A stretch of DNA of 47,095 bases from Owenia fusiformis (GCA_903813345.2 CAIIXF020000033.1:1-47095); one strand, 5' to 3'; numbered from the stretch's first letter, positions 21,010 to 34,400 are shown. Numbers and translations: made by a program. The notes: generated from the sequence alone by a model not told the origin.

Positions 21010-21670
21010 AGTATTATTTATGACGGTTGGGAAAGGCCAACTGACATGTGGGAAAGACCACTTGGCACTCTGGAAAAAGAGGAGGGACAGCTGGGAAAGA
21101 CCAGTGCACAAGAACATGCAGTAAGGGATGTGTGATACAGGCTGATCACGAATCGCTCTGAATGAATGATCGTATTATTCGCGGGCGCAGCTTGACCTGC
21201 GTACCAATAGACTGTAAACGTGTACGTGTGACGTGCATAACCTGCTACATTATGTACACACAAAAGAAGGATGGTACCACAAACGATCTCTTCTACACTA
21301 TACAGAAGGACCTGACGGATGTACCAAACACGTCATGGTATACCTTTGGGTCTGTAATACAGATTTCTTTTCGAGAAGAAGTAGCAACGCAGTGATTTAA
21401 TAGTTACGTGAGCCGTAGAGGGACCTGGCCAGGATTAACCCCACAGAGCCTTTGCACCTCACGCTATGGACCTCCTGCATGCAGAACAGAACAGCATTCA
21501 ATGCTGAGAAAGAAACATCTACCAACTGATAAAGCACCAAACGAGGAGTTTTTCCAATACCAATATCTTCACAGTAGGCAAATAACATCAAGGCCAACCG
21601 TTAGAGATACAGGTGGAGGGCACCTTCCAAATAATAATCGGATATAGTCTAAGTATGGGCAAAGTCCCAT
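21010..21670 (+). other. GC-richer, coding-like island of unknown nature
   Basis: Composition is visibly less AT-rich than the flanks, and several frames of 60-80 codons sit close together on the plus strand (one 21162-21395, another 21408-21647), each ended by a clean stop. I recognise no domain. The stretch could be a decayed gene, a processed fragment of a transcript, or part of a mobile element. Three spaced copies of a tgggaaag(g/a)cca unit occur at 21025-21105. Confidence 0.25.
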
Positions 21671-21845
21671 GCATAGCCCCCGAAATCCGAGGAAGGGAGA
21701 CTACTGATGATGTACCTTGGTAGCCAGTATTGATGAGCACTTTGTGTTTTTATGAACTGTGTATATTTCTTATGTATTTCTTAACTCCTTTTGATGTCAT
21801 AGTATACACATATGTTATGTTGATGTTAAATTGTCCTAGTACATA

Positions 21846-22170
21846 CACTGTTGCTCATAAATATGGAATATTTTATAATTATTGATTGTTGGTATAATTC
21901 TTACAAATGATAATAATTAGTTAAAATATGTTTATTGCCTCCGATTTTCTCCTCACATTTGTACATAAAACTTCAAAGTAGCACGTGTAGGTGGTTCTGT
22001 TCATATTTGAGGTGGTATTCACCAAGGAGAGTCGCACCCCATTGTTGAGTCTCAATTTGTAGATTAATATATAAATATGAAAATTATTTGCTTAATCGAC
22101 TCCAAATAAATGTTGTTTTCATCCAAAACTTGAATTCTTATCTAATATTCCATATTTATGAGCAACAGTG
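21846..22170. mobile_element. Tc1/mariner-type MITE, 325 bp
   Basis: Terminal inverted repeats CACTGTTGCTCATAAATATG... and ...CATATTTATGAGCAACAGTG, at least 27 bp and perfect or nearly so, are flanked by TA at 21844-21845 and 22171-22172. There is no coding capacity. The preserved ends suggest a fairly recent insertion. Confidence 0.9.
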
Positions 22171-22414
22171 TATATTTGAAGTGGTAGAAAACAATCTTAG
22201 CTTAATTGCCAAATGCTACCATTGTTTTTTACTACTTCTGTAGGTTATAAACTATTATTGACATAATTTGATACTATATAACCTAGCTTATAATTAGTAT
22301 AAGATGTTGGTAATTTTGATATTGAGTAAAAGTTCATTTATTTAGTATCAAGTCACAGAAAAAGTACATTTATGATACAAATTGTAGTTTCTGAACAGTA
22401 AACTGATATAAGTG

Positions 22415-24933
22415 TGTAACGACCCTCACTCTGCGTGGTAAGCGCAAAAGGTAGTGGTAGCGTTAAAGGGTTTATGAGTGAGTGGAAGAATCGTCACATT
22501 ATTACCGGGTCCGTGTTGTGATTGTATATGCTCTCAAGGGTTTTACAAACATGACTGGTTGAATGGCAAAATGGCTGAATATGTCGCACTGCGACATAAA
22601 ACATACACCTAACTGACAAAACAGATGATTTAGTTTAAATATAAATGAAAACATGATTATGGGTTTATTTACAATGTGATTACAAAGTGAGTATAGTAAT
22701 TATGACAATTACACACATAGTGTGGAAATATATATATGAATAAAAGTTCTGATATTGTGATACCTGAATGATATATGGTGCAGCGTTACTTAATGGCAAC
22801 GGGTACCCATATTCAAGGATAATGCACAAAGGTGGATCGTTATGCAATTAAGATCCCTGAAATGTGGTTACGATAATATACATAGTATTTCCCATCAAGT
22901 ACAATACATACTCAAGTAAGATTACATAATTACCAAGAAGCTGATACTGCAATTACACATTATTGAGCTCATATTCATAAATCCTACATTAACTACACAT
23001 ATAATATACAATACTTTCATCTGGGAGAGTGTGTGACACAACTGGTGACCAAATAAACATACATAGCAATATGTATTACCATGACTTTGCAACAACCTTT
23101 GACAATGAGAACAACAACAACTGGCACCTTGGAGTGTACGACATGACGCAAAGAACCTAATTACAACCACTGACAAAATGTAAGACCGACTAGAACTATC
23201 AACGTAACATTACGTATTCACAAGCTTGGGTGAAACATACCAAATAATGACTATAACAATAACTTGTAAAACATTTGATTCAACATACCAATTAGTGATA
23301 ACAATGTTTACATGACTGCTCATTATGTAACATGCTAGGAAAATTAATGTCATATAACATGTGGGTGCAATCACATGACATGGATATACATGTCACACAA
23401 CAAGTGGGCGCCTGCTATGAAACATGCCGACGCGTGCTACATGACATATGGGTGCGATTACACATCATGTGGGTACATGCTATGTAACAAGTGGGTGCAT
23501 GTTATGTAGTAAGTGATCAATCATGAACATGAGTAAAACTGTATACCCAAGTTGGTAGTAGTACATCACCAACTTATAATATTCCATGACACAACATAAG
23601 GGTGGGTGCAACAACTTGTATTCCCTTTGGTAATATTGGGTGCAACAAATTGTATCTCCCTAGGGTGGCTTTGGGGAAAGCCATACATGCATACAGTATA
23701 TAAATTATATATAAAGACCTTAACGCAACAATACAATAAAACCAACACTCCAACCATCGATAAACAATAGAACAGTTCAAGTTCAAAACTAGTATCAGGC
23801 TAGACCATAAACTAGGGTTCCATTAGGGTTTAACTCAACACCATCATCTATCTGATACTAACTGTTGCCCAACAGTAAGACTTGAACTCCATAAGCCAAC
23901 TTTATACAAGCGAGACATTACGTAACATACAGCTGCACAGGGTAGTTTGCAGTGTACCAAAACATGATCAATTTGGGTATTGGTCATCAACAATGAAGCA
24001 AACTGCAAGATCAAACTGGGTATGTTGATCATCAACCATGTAAACCAAATATGGGTCAAATAATTCCAATGTGCTTTTGCATTAACAAGTCAAATCCAAA
24101 ATCCAAATGTAATACTTGCCAATTTGTCACACTCGATACATAGAGTGCTTACAGCTTGAAATGAGGTGTAGGGTGTCCATCCACATGAGGTATTTGCATC
24201 AGCATATGAGTGGTTGGTTGTTGGTGGTATGTAGTTCGCCATTTGACAGACGTGCTGACATTTGCATGTCATGCGGGAGGGGTGAACCTCAAACTTCAAG
24301 CCTGATTTGGGGGTCAGACTTCGTGCAGATCCTGTTGTAATCACCTCATGTGGACGGACGACTTACTGGTGTAAATCGTGAGACAGTTTAGACACCTCGA
24401 CGGTCAACAATAGCGACATTTTGAGTGAAGATAGCGGAGCAAATCACGAATGATTTACTCGAAAAACATAAGATGGCTACCTGTCTTCTGCGCACGCGCA
24501 GCGACCGACATAAATTACGAACTTATGTAAATCCATAAAAACGGCCATAACTTCGCCAATACGGGACCGATTGCAAAGTTTAAACTACCTATAGAGAGCT
24601 TAATTTACGTATTAAGTGCATATCCTACTAGATTAATTGTAAAACATAGTAAACAGGGTGAAATTCAGACCAGAAAACTACGACAGTAACCTTGACCTTT
24701 TTATGTCAAAAGTACGAACGGAACTAAGAACAGTTCGAGAATTACGCCAAAAGTACGAACGGGAGCAACAATATCCACAAATTACTAGAATAGGACACTT
24801 TAGTGGATAATATCGATCTAAACATGTATGTGAGTATATAAACAACATTAAGTGAAACCCAACAGTGGTGAGACATCGAACTGACATTACTGAATAGCGG
24901 CAAACAAGAAAGTAAATCTGTTGGGTTATCACA
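22415..24933 (+). repeat. Left LTR, 2519 bp
   Basis: Contains a degenerate minisatellite around 23350-23500 (units like catgtgggtgcaatcaca), a doubled gggtgcaacaa.ttgtat segment near 23610-23660, and a perfect NRF1 palindrome TGCGCACGCGCA at 24489-24500 next to atggctacc. The same short minus-strand frames occur in both LTRs only because the DNA is duplicated. Confidence 0.85.
24489..24500. promoter_or_regulatory. NRF1-type site in LTR
   Basis: TGCGCACGCGCA fits the NRF1 consensus YGCGCANGCGCR exactly. Repeated in the right LTR at 28617-28628. It could be the core of the LTR promoter. No TATA box at the usual distance, but ATATAAA occurs further on at about 24836. Confidence 0.45.
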
Positions 24934-26542
24934 CTACTCCCCCTTTTGAAAAGTGTTCGTCCTCGAACATGAGGCTGAATCGATAAAGGAGTCCCAACTG
25001 ATATATATATAAATAGGCTAAATTCAACTTTACTTTACATTAATATTAAATTGTCCATCAGCAAAGGTGCTGGTTGATTATCACTAAAGTTGGGGACTCC
25101 GCTGTGTCCGCTGCTCCATCTGACATCGTTAGAGTTGGGGACTTCGCTGTGTCCGGGACAATCAATTCCTTTATCAAATTCAGCAACATAGTTTATCACA
25201 TGTGACGGTCACATAGCGAGATTGTCTTGATTCAGCTACTGCAGCACACTGAATAGATATACGCATAGAATAAAGTCTCAGTCCATTGATAGAAACATGA
25301 AGGCTCACCACAAACCAACATGACTACTGGAATAAGAACATTCTGACAACATGGGTGTACATCATTACAAGTCATGAAGCCTCGCAAATAACATAGTCCA
25401 TCTTCTAGAAGACTTCATGTGCTACAGGGTTATCTCTTTTTTCCAGGTCATCTAGGGTTATGACTCAACCATAAAACATGAAATCATGAAAACAGATAAG
25501 TTGGTTAGGGGCAACAAACCAACAAACTGTGATCATAACGGTGGTCACATATATGCCAGAATATGAGACCATAAGAGTCGTAACCCTACAACCTAATCCA
25601 GCTTATCAGGTTGTTCATTTAAATATCACACTTCATCTCACCTAATCACTCAAGCCCAACTCTATTTTTGGTGGTAACATACATACAGTTGGCGTCTTTT
25701 TACTTTTCATACTCAATCTGATGACTTAAGACCCTGGCCATTGCTGGAGTAGACTAGCTATGTCGCCAAAAGGCATATTGGACACAACCAGTACTACAAA
25801 CACCGGATCCATTGGCTCAAGCAACATGTTGCAAAAAGGTAGCTGCTTACTTTTTACAAATTTCTTCTAGGCTAACCGGAACCATTTTTAGAGACATTAT
25901 GAGTTGCCTGTCGAGCATGACAACACAAACTTCTCTACTACTAGATATAGTAACAATGACGGCCCAGAACTCAAACCGTGAACTGAACCAGTCAAGTGGT
26001 GAGATGCAATGAGGTGAATGACAACTGTGTGAGGAAACTCTTCAGCTGGTTTGCAGAAGAAGTTACCTGTAAATACAGCTTACTCCACTAGGTAGGAACA
26101 CTGGTCTGTGGCCCACCGTTGGAGTTGTCACTCTAGGTCAGTACGTACGGTATGACCAAGACATCACAACTAACCACATGTCCAGCAAAAGAACACACCA
26201 AGAGCACAGAGAAGGCATTGTCACAATAAGGAAATTGGTATTTTTCCTTAAAACACATTTACGGGTCACACACCTCCCAGTTGAACTAAGTCGCAAAAGT
26301 TATCAATATGACAACCTTAAAAGTGGTTTGAGTAACGTAACTGTCAGCTTTATTCCTGACATAATAAATGAGTGTCCCAATGCATTTTTGAGTTGATGCA
26401 CTGAGGAACACATTTTTGCACAATTTCTTGGAAACTGTTACGTAACACTTATATTGCAATATACATAGTTTCTGCCGTTATGGGTCACAGCATTGAAGGA
26501 GAGCCAATCACAACTGATTATATCCGGACGCTGCCACCAAAA
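24934..26542 (+). other. Internal region of the LTR element, non-coding
   Basis: Begins ctactccccctt and ends ctgccaccaaaa before the right LTR. A duplicated block gttggggact(c/t)cgctgtgtccg lies at 25090-25160. The longest frames are 66-72 codons with no retroviral motif. It lacks gag, protease, RT, RNase H and integrase. Confidence 0.75.
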
Positions 26543-29500
26543 TGTAACGACCCTCACTCTGCGTGGTAAGCGCAAAAGGTAGTGGTAGCGTTAAAGGGTT
26601 TATGAGTGAGTGGAAGAATCGTCACATTATTACCGGGTCCGTGTTGTGATTGTATATGCTCTCAAGGGTTTTACAAACATGACTGGTTGAATGGCAAAAT
26701 GGCTGAATATGTCGCACTGCGACATAAAACATACACCTAACTGACAAAACAGATGATTTAGTTTAAATATAAATGAAAACATGATTATGGGTTTATTTAC
26801 AATGTGATTACAAAGTGAGTATAGTAATTATGACAATTACACACATAGTGTGGAAATATATATATGAATAAAAGTTCTGATATTGTGATACCTGAATGAT
26901 ATATGGTGCAGCGTTACTTAATGGCAACGGGTACCCATATTCAAGGATAATGCACAAAGGTGGATCGTTATGCAATTAAGATCCCTGAAATGTGGTTACG
27001 ATAATATACATAGTATTTCCCATCAAGTACAATACATACTCAAGTAAGATTACATAATTACCAAGAAGCTGATACTGCAATTACACATTATTGAGCTCAT
27101 ATTCATAAATCCTACATTAACTACACATATAATATACAATACTTTCATCTGGGAGAGTGTGTGACACAACTGGTGACCAAATAAACATACATAGCAATAT
27201 GTATTACCATGACTTTGCAACAACCTTTGACAATGAGAACAACAACAACTGGCACCTTGGAGTGTACGACATGACGCAAAGAACCTAATTACAACCACTG
27301 ACAAAATGTAAGACCGACTAGAACTATCAACGTAACATTACGTATTCACAAGCTTGGGTGAAACATACCAAATAATGACTATAACAATAACTTGTAAAAC
27401 ATTTGATTCAACATACCAATTAGTGATAACAATGTTTACATGACTGCTCATTATGTAACATGCTAGGAAAATTAATGTCATATAACATGTGGGTGCAATC
27501 ACATGACATGGATATACATGTCACACAACAAGTGGGCGCCTGCTATGAAACATGCCGACGCGTGCTACATGACATATGGGTGCGATTACACATCATGTGG
27601 GTACATGCTATGTAACAAGTGGGTGCATGTTATGTAGTAAGTGATCAATCATGAACATGAGTAAAACTGTATACCCAAGTTGGTAGTAGTACATCACCAA
27701 CTTATAATATTCCATGACACAACATAAGGGTGGGTGCAACAACTTGTATTCCCTTTGGTAATATTGGGTGCAACAAATTGTATCTCCCTAGGGTGGCTTT
27801 GGGGAAAGCCATACATGCATACAGTATATAAATTATATATAAAGACCTTAACGCAACAATACAATAAAACCGACACTCCAACCATCGATAAACAATAGAA
27901 CAGTTCAAGTTCAAAACTAGTATCAGGCTAGACCATAAACTAGGGTTCCATTAGGGTTTAACTCAACACCATCATCTATCTGATACTAACTGTTGCCCAA
28001 CAGTAAGACTTGAACTCCATAAGCCAACTTTATACAAGCGAGACATTACGTAACATACAGCTGCACAGGGTAGTTTGCAGTGTACCAAAACATGATCAAT
28101 TTGGGTATTGGTCATCAACAATGAAGCAAACTGCAAGATCAAACTGGGTATGTTGATCATCAACCATGTAAACCAAATATGGGTCAAATAATTCCAATGT
28201 GCTTTTGCATTAACAAGTCAAATCCAAAATCCAAATGTAATACTTGCCAATTTGTCACACTCGATACATAGAGTGCTTACAGCTTGAAATGAGGTGTAGG
28301 GTGTCCATCCACATGAGGTATTTGCATCAGCATATGAGTGGTTGGTTGTTGGTGGTATGTAGTTCGCCATTTGACAGACGTGCTGACATTTGCATGTCAT
28401 GCGGGAGGGGTGAACCTCAAACTTCAAGCCTGATTTGGGGGTCAGACTTCGTGCAGATCCTGTTGTAATCACCTCATGTGGACGGACGACTTACTGGTGT
28501 AAATCGTGAGACAGTTTAGACACCTCGACGGTCAACAATAGCGACATTTTGAGTGAAGATAGCGGAGCAAATCACGAATGATTTACTCGAAAAACATAAG
28601 ATGGCTACCTGTCTTCTGCGCACGCGCAGCGACCGACATAAATTACGAACTTATGTAAATCCATAAAAACGGCCATAACTTCGCCAATACGGGACCGATT
28701 GCAAAGTTTAAACTACCTATAGAGAGCTTAATTTACGTATTAAGTGCATATCCTACTAGATTAATTGTAAAACATAGTAAACAGGGTGAAATTCAGACCA
28801 GAAAACTACGACAGTAACCTTGACCTTTTTATGTCAAAAGTACGAACGGAACTAAGAACAGTTCGAGAATTACGCCAAAAGTACGAACGGGAGCAACAAT
28901 ATCCACAAATTACTAGAATAGGACACTTTAGTGGATAATATCGATCTAAACATGTATGTGAGTATATAAACAACTGAAGTTTATTCCATTTGGAATAATG
29001 TTTTTAATGAATCTGAATGCCATATATTTATCACGTAATTGTTTGTCCATTTATCTTTTGGATAGTTTCCAGGTTTTCTAATCCTTTAGCGGGTAGTGTA
29101 ATTGGCATCTTTTCAATTTATATGAATGCATGGTTGACCCCAGTTTCACCAGTGTACTTTATAAAGACATTCAGTCCACAACACGTTTTTGGGCCGTGTT
29201 CATTTACGCTAAATGCTCATATTTAATGTTTTGATAGTAAATGAATAAATAAAAGCCTACTTTTAGCCCAAACATCAGTTTTCTCTGTGTTATATTATAA
29301 TGAAGTGTGTACATTAATGAAGTTTATTCCATTTGGAATAATGTTTTTAATGAATCTGAATGCCATATATTTATCACGTAATTGTTTGTCCATTTATCTT
29401 TTGGATAGTTTCCAGGTTTTCTAATCCTTTAGCGGGTAGTGTAATTGGCATCTTTTCAATTTATATGAATGCATGGTTGACCCCAGTTTCACCAGTGTAC

Positions 29501-29939
29501 TTTATAAAGACATTCAGTCCACAACACGTGGAAATTTCAACACCCTCTTTAAAATCCCTCCCACCCAATGTTTTCATTAATTAATATAATTAATTATACA
29601 TTAAAATAAGTGAAAACAAGAGATATTGTTTTTTATGTGTGTCTTTGTATGTGTTTTTATTTCATTCGTTCTAATGTATGATATGTTATTTAAGTTCAGT
29701 ATGTATTATATGTTATTTTATAATCAGGCCGTGTTCATTTACGCTAAATGCTCATATTTAATGTTTTGATAGTAAATGAATAAATAAAAGCCTACTTTTA
29801 GCCCAAACATCAGTTTTCTCTGTGTTATATTATAATGAAGTGTGTACATTAAATTAAGTGAAACCCAACAGTGGTGAGACATCGAACTGACATTACTGAA
29901 TAGCGGCAAACAAGAAAGTAAATCTGTTGGGTTATCACA
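26543..29939 (+). repeat. Right LTR, interrupted
   Basis: Collinear with the left LTR until 28974 (ATATAAACAAC), then an 878-bp insertion, then the last 87 bases of the LTR from 29853. Apart from the insertion the lengths agree to the base, and a single substitution was noticed. Confidence 0.85.
28975..29852. mobile_element. 878-bp partial-dimer insertion in the right LTR
   Basis: Composed of a 343-bp unit (28975-29317) directly repeated from 29318. The second unit carries about 200 extra bases (29529-29728). In unit one cacaacacg is followed shortly by gccgtgttc; in unit two the same points are separated by the AT-rich extra block ending ataatcag. Units start with tgaagtttattccatttgga, which includes the inverted repeat ttattcc/ggaataa. 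No clear target duplication and no coding. Class unknown. Confidence 0.7.
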
Positions 29940-29976
29940 AGTGTATTAAAGTACAGCTGCACATTATTTCTCTTAA

Positions 29977-30500
29977 AGTGTGCGCCAAAGTTTAATACTG
30001 CGCAGGCGCAGCGTTCTCGCTAAACTATATAAAGAGATCACCGGGTACACGATTCAGAGGTAAGCAAGGAAGGCGATCAATCTTCGTCTCGTGATGATTT
30101 ACCGTATAATCGTAACCAGGGAAGTTTCACCTTTGAAATTGAAAATTACTATTAGATGTACTTTGCAGATGTTATTTATGAAGCTATTTAGTGTATGTAT
30201 CAATCAAATGGCTCATTTTGGACATACAGGTATAAAAAGTATTTGTCTTTTGTTTCCCCGGGAATCGTATTCCCAAACCTAAATAGTGTACATTATGTAG
30301 TACATATTGAATAGCCTGGTATAGTAACACCGTGTTTATATAATATTGAAGGGCATGCTGATTGTACACACGAGTACATGCATGCTAGAAGGCCTAATTT
30401 TATATAGCTTGCATACCTAAATAAAAAATAAACCCTTCTAATCCCCTTATGTAAATACGGCGGTATACGTAGCCCGATTTATCGGAATCTTTAAAGCACT
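29977..30500 (+). repeat. LTR-like promoter repeat, copy 1
   Basis: Starts near TGTGCGCCAAAG and is an inverted relative of 42440-43293. It carries a perfect NRF1 palindrome TGCGCAGGCGCA at 29999-30010, a TATA box TATATAAAG at 30026-30034, and 26 bases later a good donor AGAG|GTAAGC (GT at 30060-30061). A gypsy gag remnant lies a few hundred bases downstream on the same strand, so this is probably the LTR or 5' region of a gypsy-type element. Ends are not sharply defined and no partner direct repeat was found. Confidence 0.55.
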
Positions 30501-30840
30501 ACTGAAGAGTATTTTTCGTTATAGAAACCATGACATAAAATGTACATTTCTAAAATTGTATTGACGATATTGAAGACGGTATATTATGGCGACTCACGAC
30601 CACGTTTGATCGAGCTTAATACATACACACAATCAGTGACGATAAGGTCCTATGGAATATTTGTGACAACGGTATCTGATCCGACTTTACCGTTGTCAGG
30701 GTGTTCTGGTGTGATGTTGGTGGGATACAAAAGCGCAATCACTCCCAGAATATGAGGTTTTTGTTATCTCACTAAAATAGTTTTTCAGATCAGAAATTAG
30801 ATTGTTTACCCTCATCAAAAAGTTAAAGAGTCTTCCAGAG
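30501..30840. other. Unannotated stretch between LTR-like repeat and gag remnant
   Basis: No motif recognised. Probably degraded 5' region of the same retroelement. Confidence 0.35.
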
Positions 30841-30844
30841 AAAT

Positions 30845-30995
30845 TACTTAGAAAAGTGATAGACATGATTATGCAGCAATGACGCAAGCCTTACAAGAGA
30901 GATTTGAACCAGCAAACCAGATTGAGATCTACAAAGCTGAATTGGATGATTTTGCCACAACAAACTTGGCACCAGTTTTCTACTCTCTGAGATCG
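30845..30995 (+). pseudogene. Gypsy-type gag fragment
   Basis: One plus-strand frame reads DYAAMTQALQERFEPANQ then IEIYKAEL, matching the gag pattern in which an aL..RF.p....e.yra.L block follows a helical region. The frame ends at TAA soon after (about 31002). Short and unambiguous in layout, but with no capsid continuation. Confidence 0.65.
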
Positions 30996-31358
30996 ACGAT
31001 TTAATCATCGGCTAATTTGGTTAGCTAATGTCATAAACTAATTAACAGAAATGACTATAAAAGGAAATTATATTATCAAATTATTTAGATTTAAGATTTC
31101 AGTTTTTGAAGAGCACGCTTCCAAGAAAGATAAACATTGAATATAAGAATCATTGTAGAAATCAAAGAAGGAAAAATAAAAATAAAAATAAAATGAATCA
31201 ATAAGGAAATAAAGATTTTGTGTTACATTGTCATAAGAAAAGACTAACAAATGTTTGTCAGTTTTTACCTTAGCATAGGATAAATACATACTATTATTTC
31301 GCAGTTCTGTTTAAATTATACAAATAAGACAATGGCATCGAAATGAATACATTTTAAC

Positions 31359-31364
31359 TTTATT
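31359..31364 (-). terminator. Poly(A) signal AATAAA of the OTU gene (minus)
   Basis: AATAAA on the minus strand, 75 bases past the TGA of the last predicted coding exon. It is the main support that this exon is terminal. Confidence 0.6.
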
Positions 31365-31438
31365 CTATTTTATGAGAATTCTTTATCTTAAAATCTTTGG
31401 CGGAATTGGAAAAACGAGATTTATAGCAAGGACAGATT

Positions 31439-31497
31439 TCATTGATTTGGGCATAAAGGAATTCGGTCAGAACTGTCAGAGCTGATTTTGAGTGACT
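31439..31497 (-). CDS. OTU gene coding exon 7, terminal (predicted)
   Basis: Acceptor ttgttgactcag. 59 nt in phase 1 ending at TGA 31441-31439. Reads SLKISSDSSDRIPLCPNQ. An AATAAA follows 75 bases on. Confidence 0.5.
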
Positions 31498-34400
31498 CTG
31501 AGTCAACAATCTTAGAATCGAAGTCTCAATTTGGAGGACATTCATCAGTTTAGTTGTTCAGATGTTTTACCTACCTTTACTTTCAGTGCTCTCGGGCTTG
31601 TTGTACTCGTTCTCCTTCTCGAAACTGCCTTTATCATTTTTGTTGTTGTTGATGTTATTGTTGACACATACGTCCAGCAACTTCTTCAATTGTGAAATAC
31701 CTTGGGTAAAAAATCGAATTGCTACTTATAACAATATTAACAAAATGAGTAAGTAAAAGTAGGGTGTTCGTCAAGCTCAATTTCCAATAAAAATAAATTA
31801 GAATGAACTGTTTAACTATTGCGAACTTTTGATTCGTTTAGAATTTGAATTTGTATCAATTCTACAATGAAATGTGATAAGAACTAAATACCTTCATTTG
31901 TTGAAATGAAAGGCGTGTCTTCTCCATCATCGTTCAGATTTTCCTTCACGATGCGTTCATATCCTTGTAGAAGTTTTAACAAAATGTTGCCACCTATAAA
32001 GTGAAAGCAGTATGGACCCGACGTTTATAACATAAATATGACAATTGAGATGCACTGGTGGGACATTTTGGAATTGATAAAACAAGTAAATGTATGTCTC
32101 AAAGGGCATGGATCTTATTTTATCCCATACTTGGACGTACATAAAGCAGGTTTGTAAAAACTTTTATCCCATACTTGGACGTGTTACGGGTACATAAAGC
32201 CGGTTTGTAAAAACTCATATTTTCACCAGCGGGCAGATATAGCTTTACGTCCCGCTCCGAGCGGGCAGATATAGTATATCTGCCCGCTACGTCATAATCG
32301 CTGTTCCCGCATTGGTTCTTTTTTGGAACGTTCGCATACTGTAAACGACACTGATGGAGAAAAACGCAGACAATCGCGATCTGTTTGATGCTTTAAAGAA
32401 GGGAAGGAGCAGTATGCCGAGTTAATAATCAAAGATTTGAACAGGAAAATCCGGCTACGGACAGGAATACAAAACTGGACATGAATATTTTAAAATGATT
32501 CCACGGTTGGTTGCAAAGTTTATGAACTTTGGCCAATTGAACAATGTGATTGGTATGGGATAAACAGATCATCCTATAGTCGGTTCAGGATATTGGGATT
32601 ATCCCTTGGCCAATATAATATATCTACCCTCGGGACCTACGGCCCTCGGGCAGATATATTATATTGTCCTCGGGATAATCCCAATATCCTGAACCTCATA
32701 TAGGATAATCTCTATATATTTTCATCCGAGCGGGCTGATAAAGTTTTACGTCCCGCTCCGAGCGGGCAGATATATTATATCTGCCCGCTACGTCATAATC
32801 GTCATTCGCATATTTGTTAATTTTTGTAAAGTTCGCATGTTGGAAATTTTCTGAACTGTGACCAATTGAACAATGTGAACCAGCTGACCAAGATTGGTAT
32901 GGGATAAACATACGTATCATCCTACAGTTGGTTCAGGATATTGCGATTATCCCTTGGCCAATATAATATATCTACCCTCAGAACCCACTGCCCTCGGGCA
33001 GATATATTAAATTTGCCTCGCATAATCCCAATATCCTGAGCCTCATAGAGGATAATTAGACTCCAGATGTCAATCTGGAGTCTATTGTTTTTGCCAGTAT
33101 TCTTATTATTTATTATTCTTTATTATTCTTTCCCAGTTTTCTCGTTAACTAGAAGATATTGAGTCAAGTCCTATATATGGTCCATTTAGGTCCTAGATCT
33201 AGTTTCTCGGAAATTGGGTTAAATTTTTATCTAGGTCAAAGGTCAAGAACTAGGTCAAATCCAGTACTTTGTCACTTTTTTCGATTTTCTCGGTTGTCCT
33301 TCAATATTTTCGATCCGGTTTTTTTTCATTGTGTTCCTTATAAAAAAGTAGGAAACCTAGGGTCGATTTACTTTTTTGATATCTCAAACCGATTTCGAGA
33401 TATCAGTGTCCGAAAACGAGGTCCAAAAAAAAGTTCTCCGAATCAAATGTGCAGGATATTAGTCTTATAGGAAATTTTCTCAGGATTCCGAATCTGAAAA
33501 CGAAATTTGGATCTGACTTCCGGTTTGGAAGTTATGGCGTTGTGAAAACTCAAAAATCGCTAAATTTGGTGCCCATGTTAAGTCAATGGGAAAAAATATT
33601 TTTTTGAAGTGAAAAATACGGAATATAGACTGAGTTCAGCTTCATATAATCAAAGCCTTTAAAAGAAGGGGACCTCAAAAGCCATCTAGATTCACAATTT
33701 GGACACCGAAATGCCTAGGTCAAAATCTAGGTCAAATTCATAGGTTTTCCTTATTTTTTCGATTCTGACACTACACTTTAATTATATTCTTCGAAATTGT
33801 GTATACATGTAGCCAAGAATATGCTAATAGTGTTAGCCTTTTGCCGTCAGAAAGTATTTTGACCCACTTTTGAGATATGGTGTCCGAAAAGTAGGTCAAA
33901 ATAAAAAGTTCTCCAAATTGAATATATGAGTTATGAATTAAGGGTAGAATTCTGTCAGGAATCCGAATCTGCAAACCAAATTTCGATCCAACTTCCGGTT
34001 CGGAAGTTATGGCGTGTCCGAAAAGTAGGTCAAAATAAAAAGTCTCCAAATTTAACGTATGAGTTATGAATTAGGGGTAGAATTTTGTCAGGAATCCGAA
34101 TCTGCAAACCAAATTTCGATCCGATTTCCGGTTCGGATGTGATAGCGTTTTGAAATTTCGAGAAAAATCGATCTGATGGTATCCTGATAGAAAGTCAAGA
34201 GTAGAGAAGAAAATATTGAAAAATTCATCCATCCTTCCTATCTCATCCTACCCTATCCTTCCTATCTATCCTTCCTTCATATCTTTTCCTTCCTATCCTT
34301 CCTATCCTATCCTATCCTTTCTTCCTATTCTATTCTATCCTATCCTTCTTTCTTATTCTATCCTATCATTCTTTCCTATTCTTTCTATCCTATCCTACCT

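Larger units (their letters stand above)
22415..29939 (+). mobile_element. Large non-coding LTR retrotransposon (LARD-like)
   Basis: Two direct repeats, 22415-24933 and 26543-29939, begin TGTAACGACCC and end TTATCACA (TG...CA), flanked by a 4-bp duplication AGTG (22411-22414 and 29940-29943). After removing an 878-bp insertion from the right copy, both LTRs are exactly 2519 bp with at most a few base changes; I saw one (A to G at 27871 relative to 23743). The 1609-bp internal part carries no gag or pol frame, so the element must have been moved by another element's proteins. Orientation cannot be set by coding content; plus is arbitrary. A primer-binding site was not recognised. Confidence 0.85.

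Noticed and set aside
22922-28472. Pairs of identical short frames on both strands, 4128 bp apart
   Set aside because: They are the same positions of the two LTRs. The identity reflects duplication of the LTR, not a conserved protein.
29017-29584. Two plus-strand frames sharing their first 57 residues
   Set aside because: They are the two copies of the 343-bp unit in the LTR insertion. No domain is recognisable and the second differs only where the extra block begins.
22415-29939. Segmental duplication of a gene region
   Set aside because: TG...CA ends, the AGTG target duplication and equal LTR lengths fit a single LTR element much better.
33159-34049. Frames of about 100 codons on either strand
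   Set aside because: They cross the tandem 120-140 bp repeat and have no recognisable domain or splice context.
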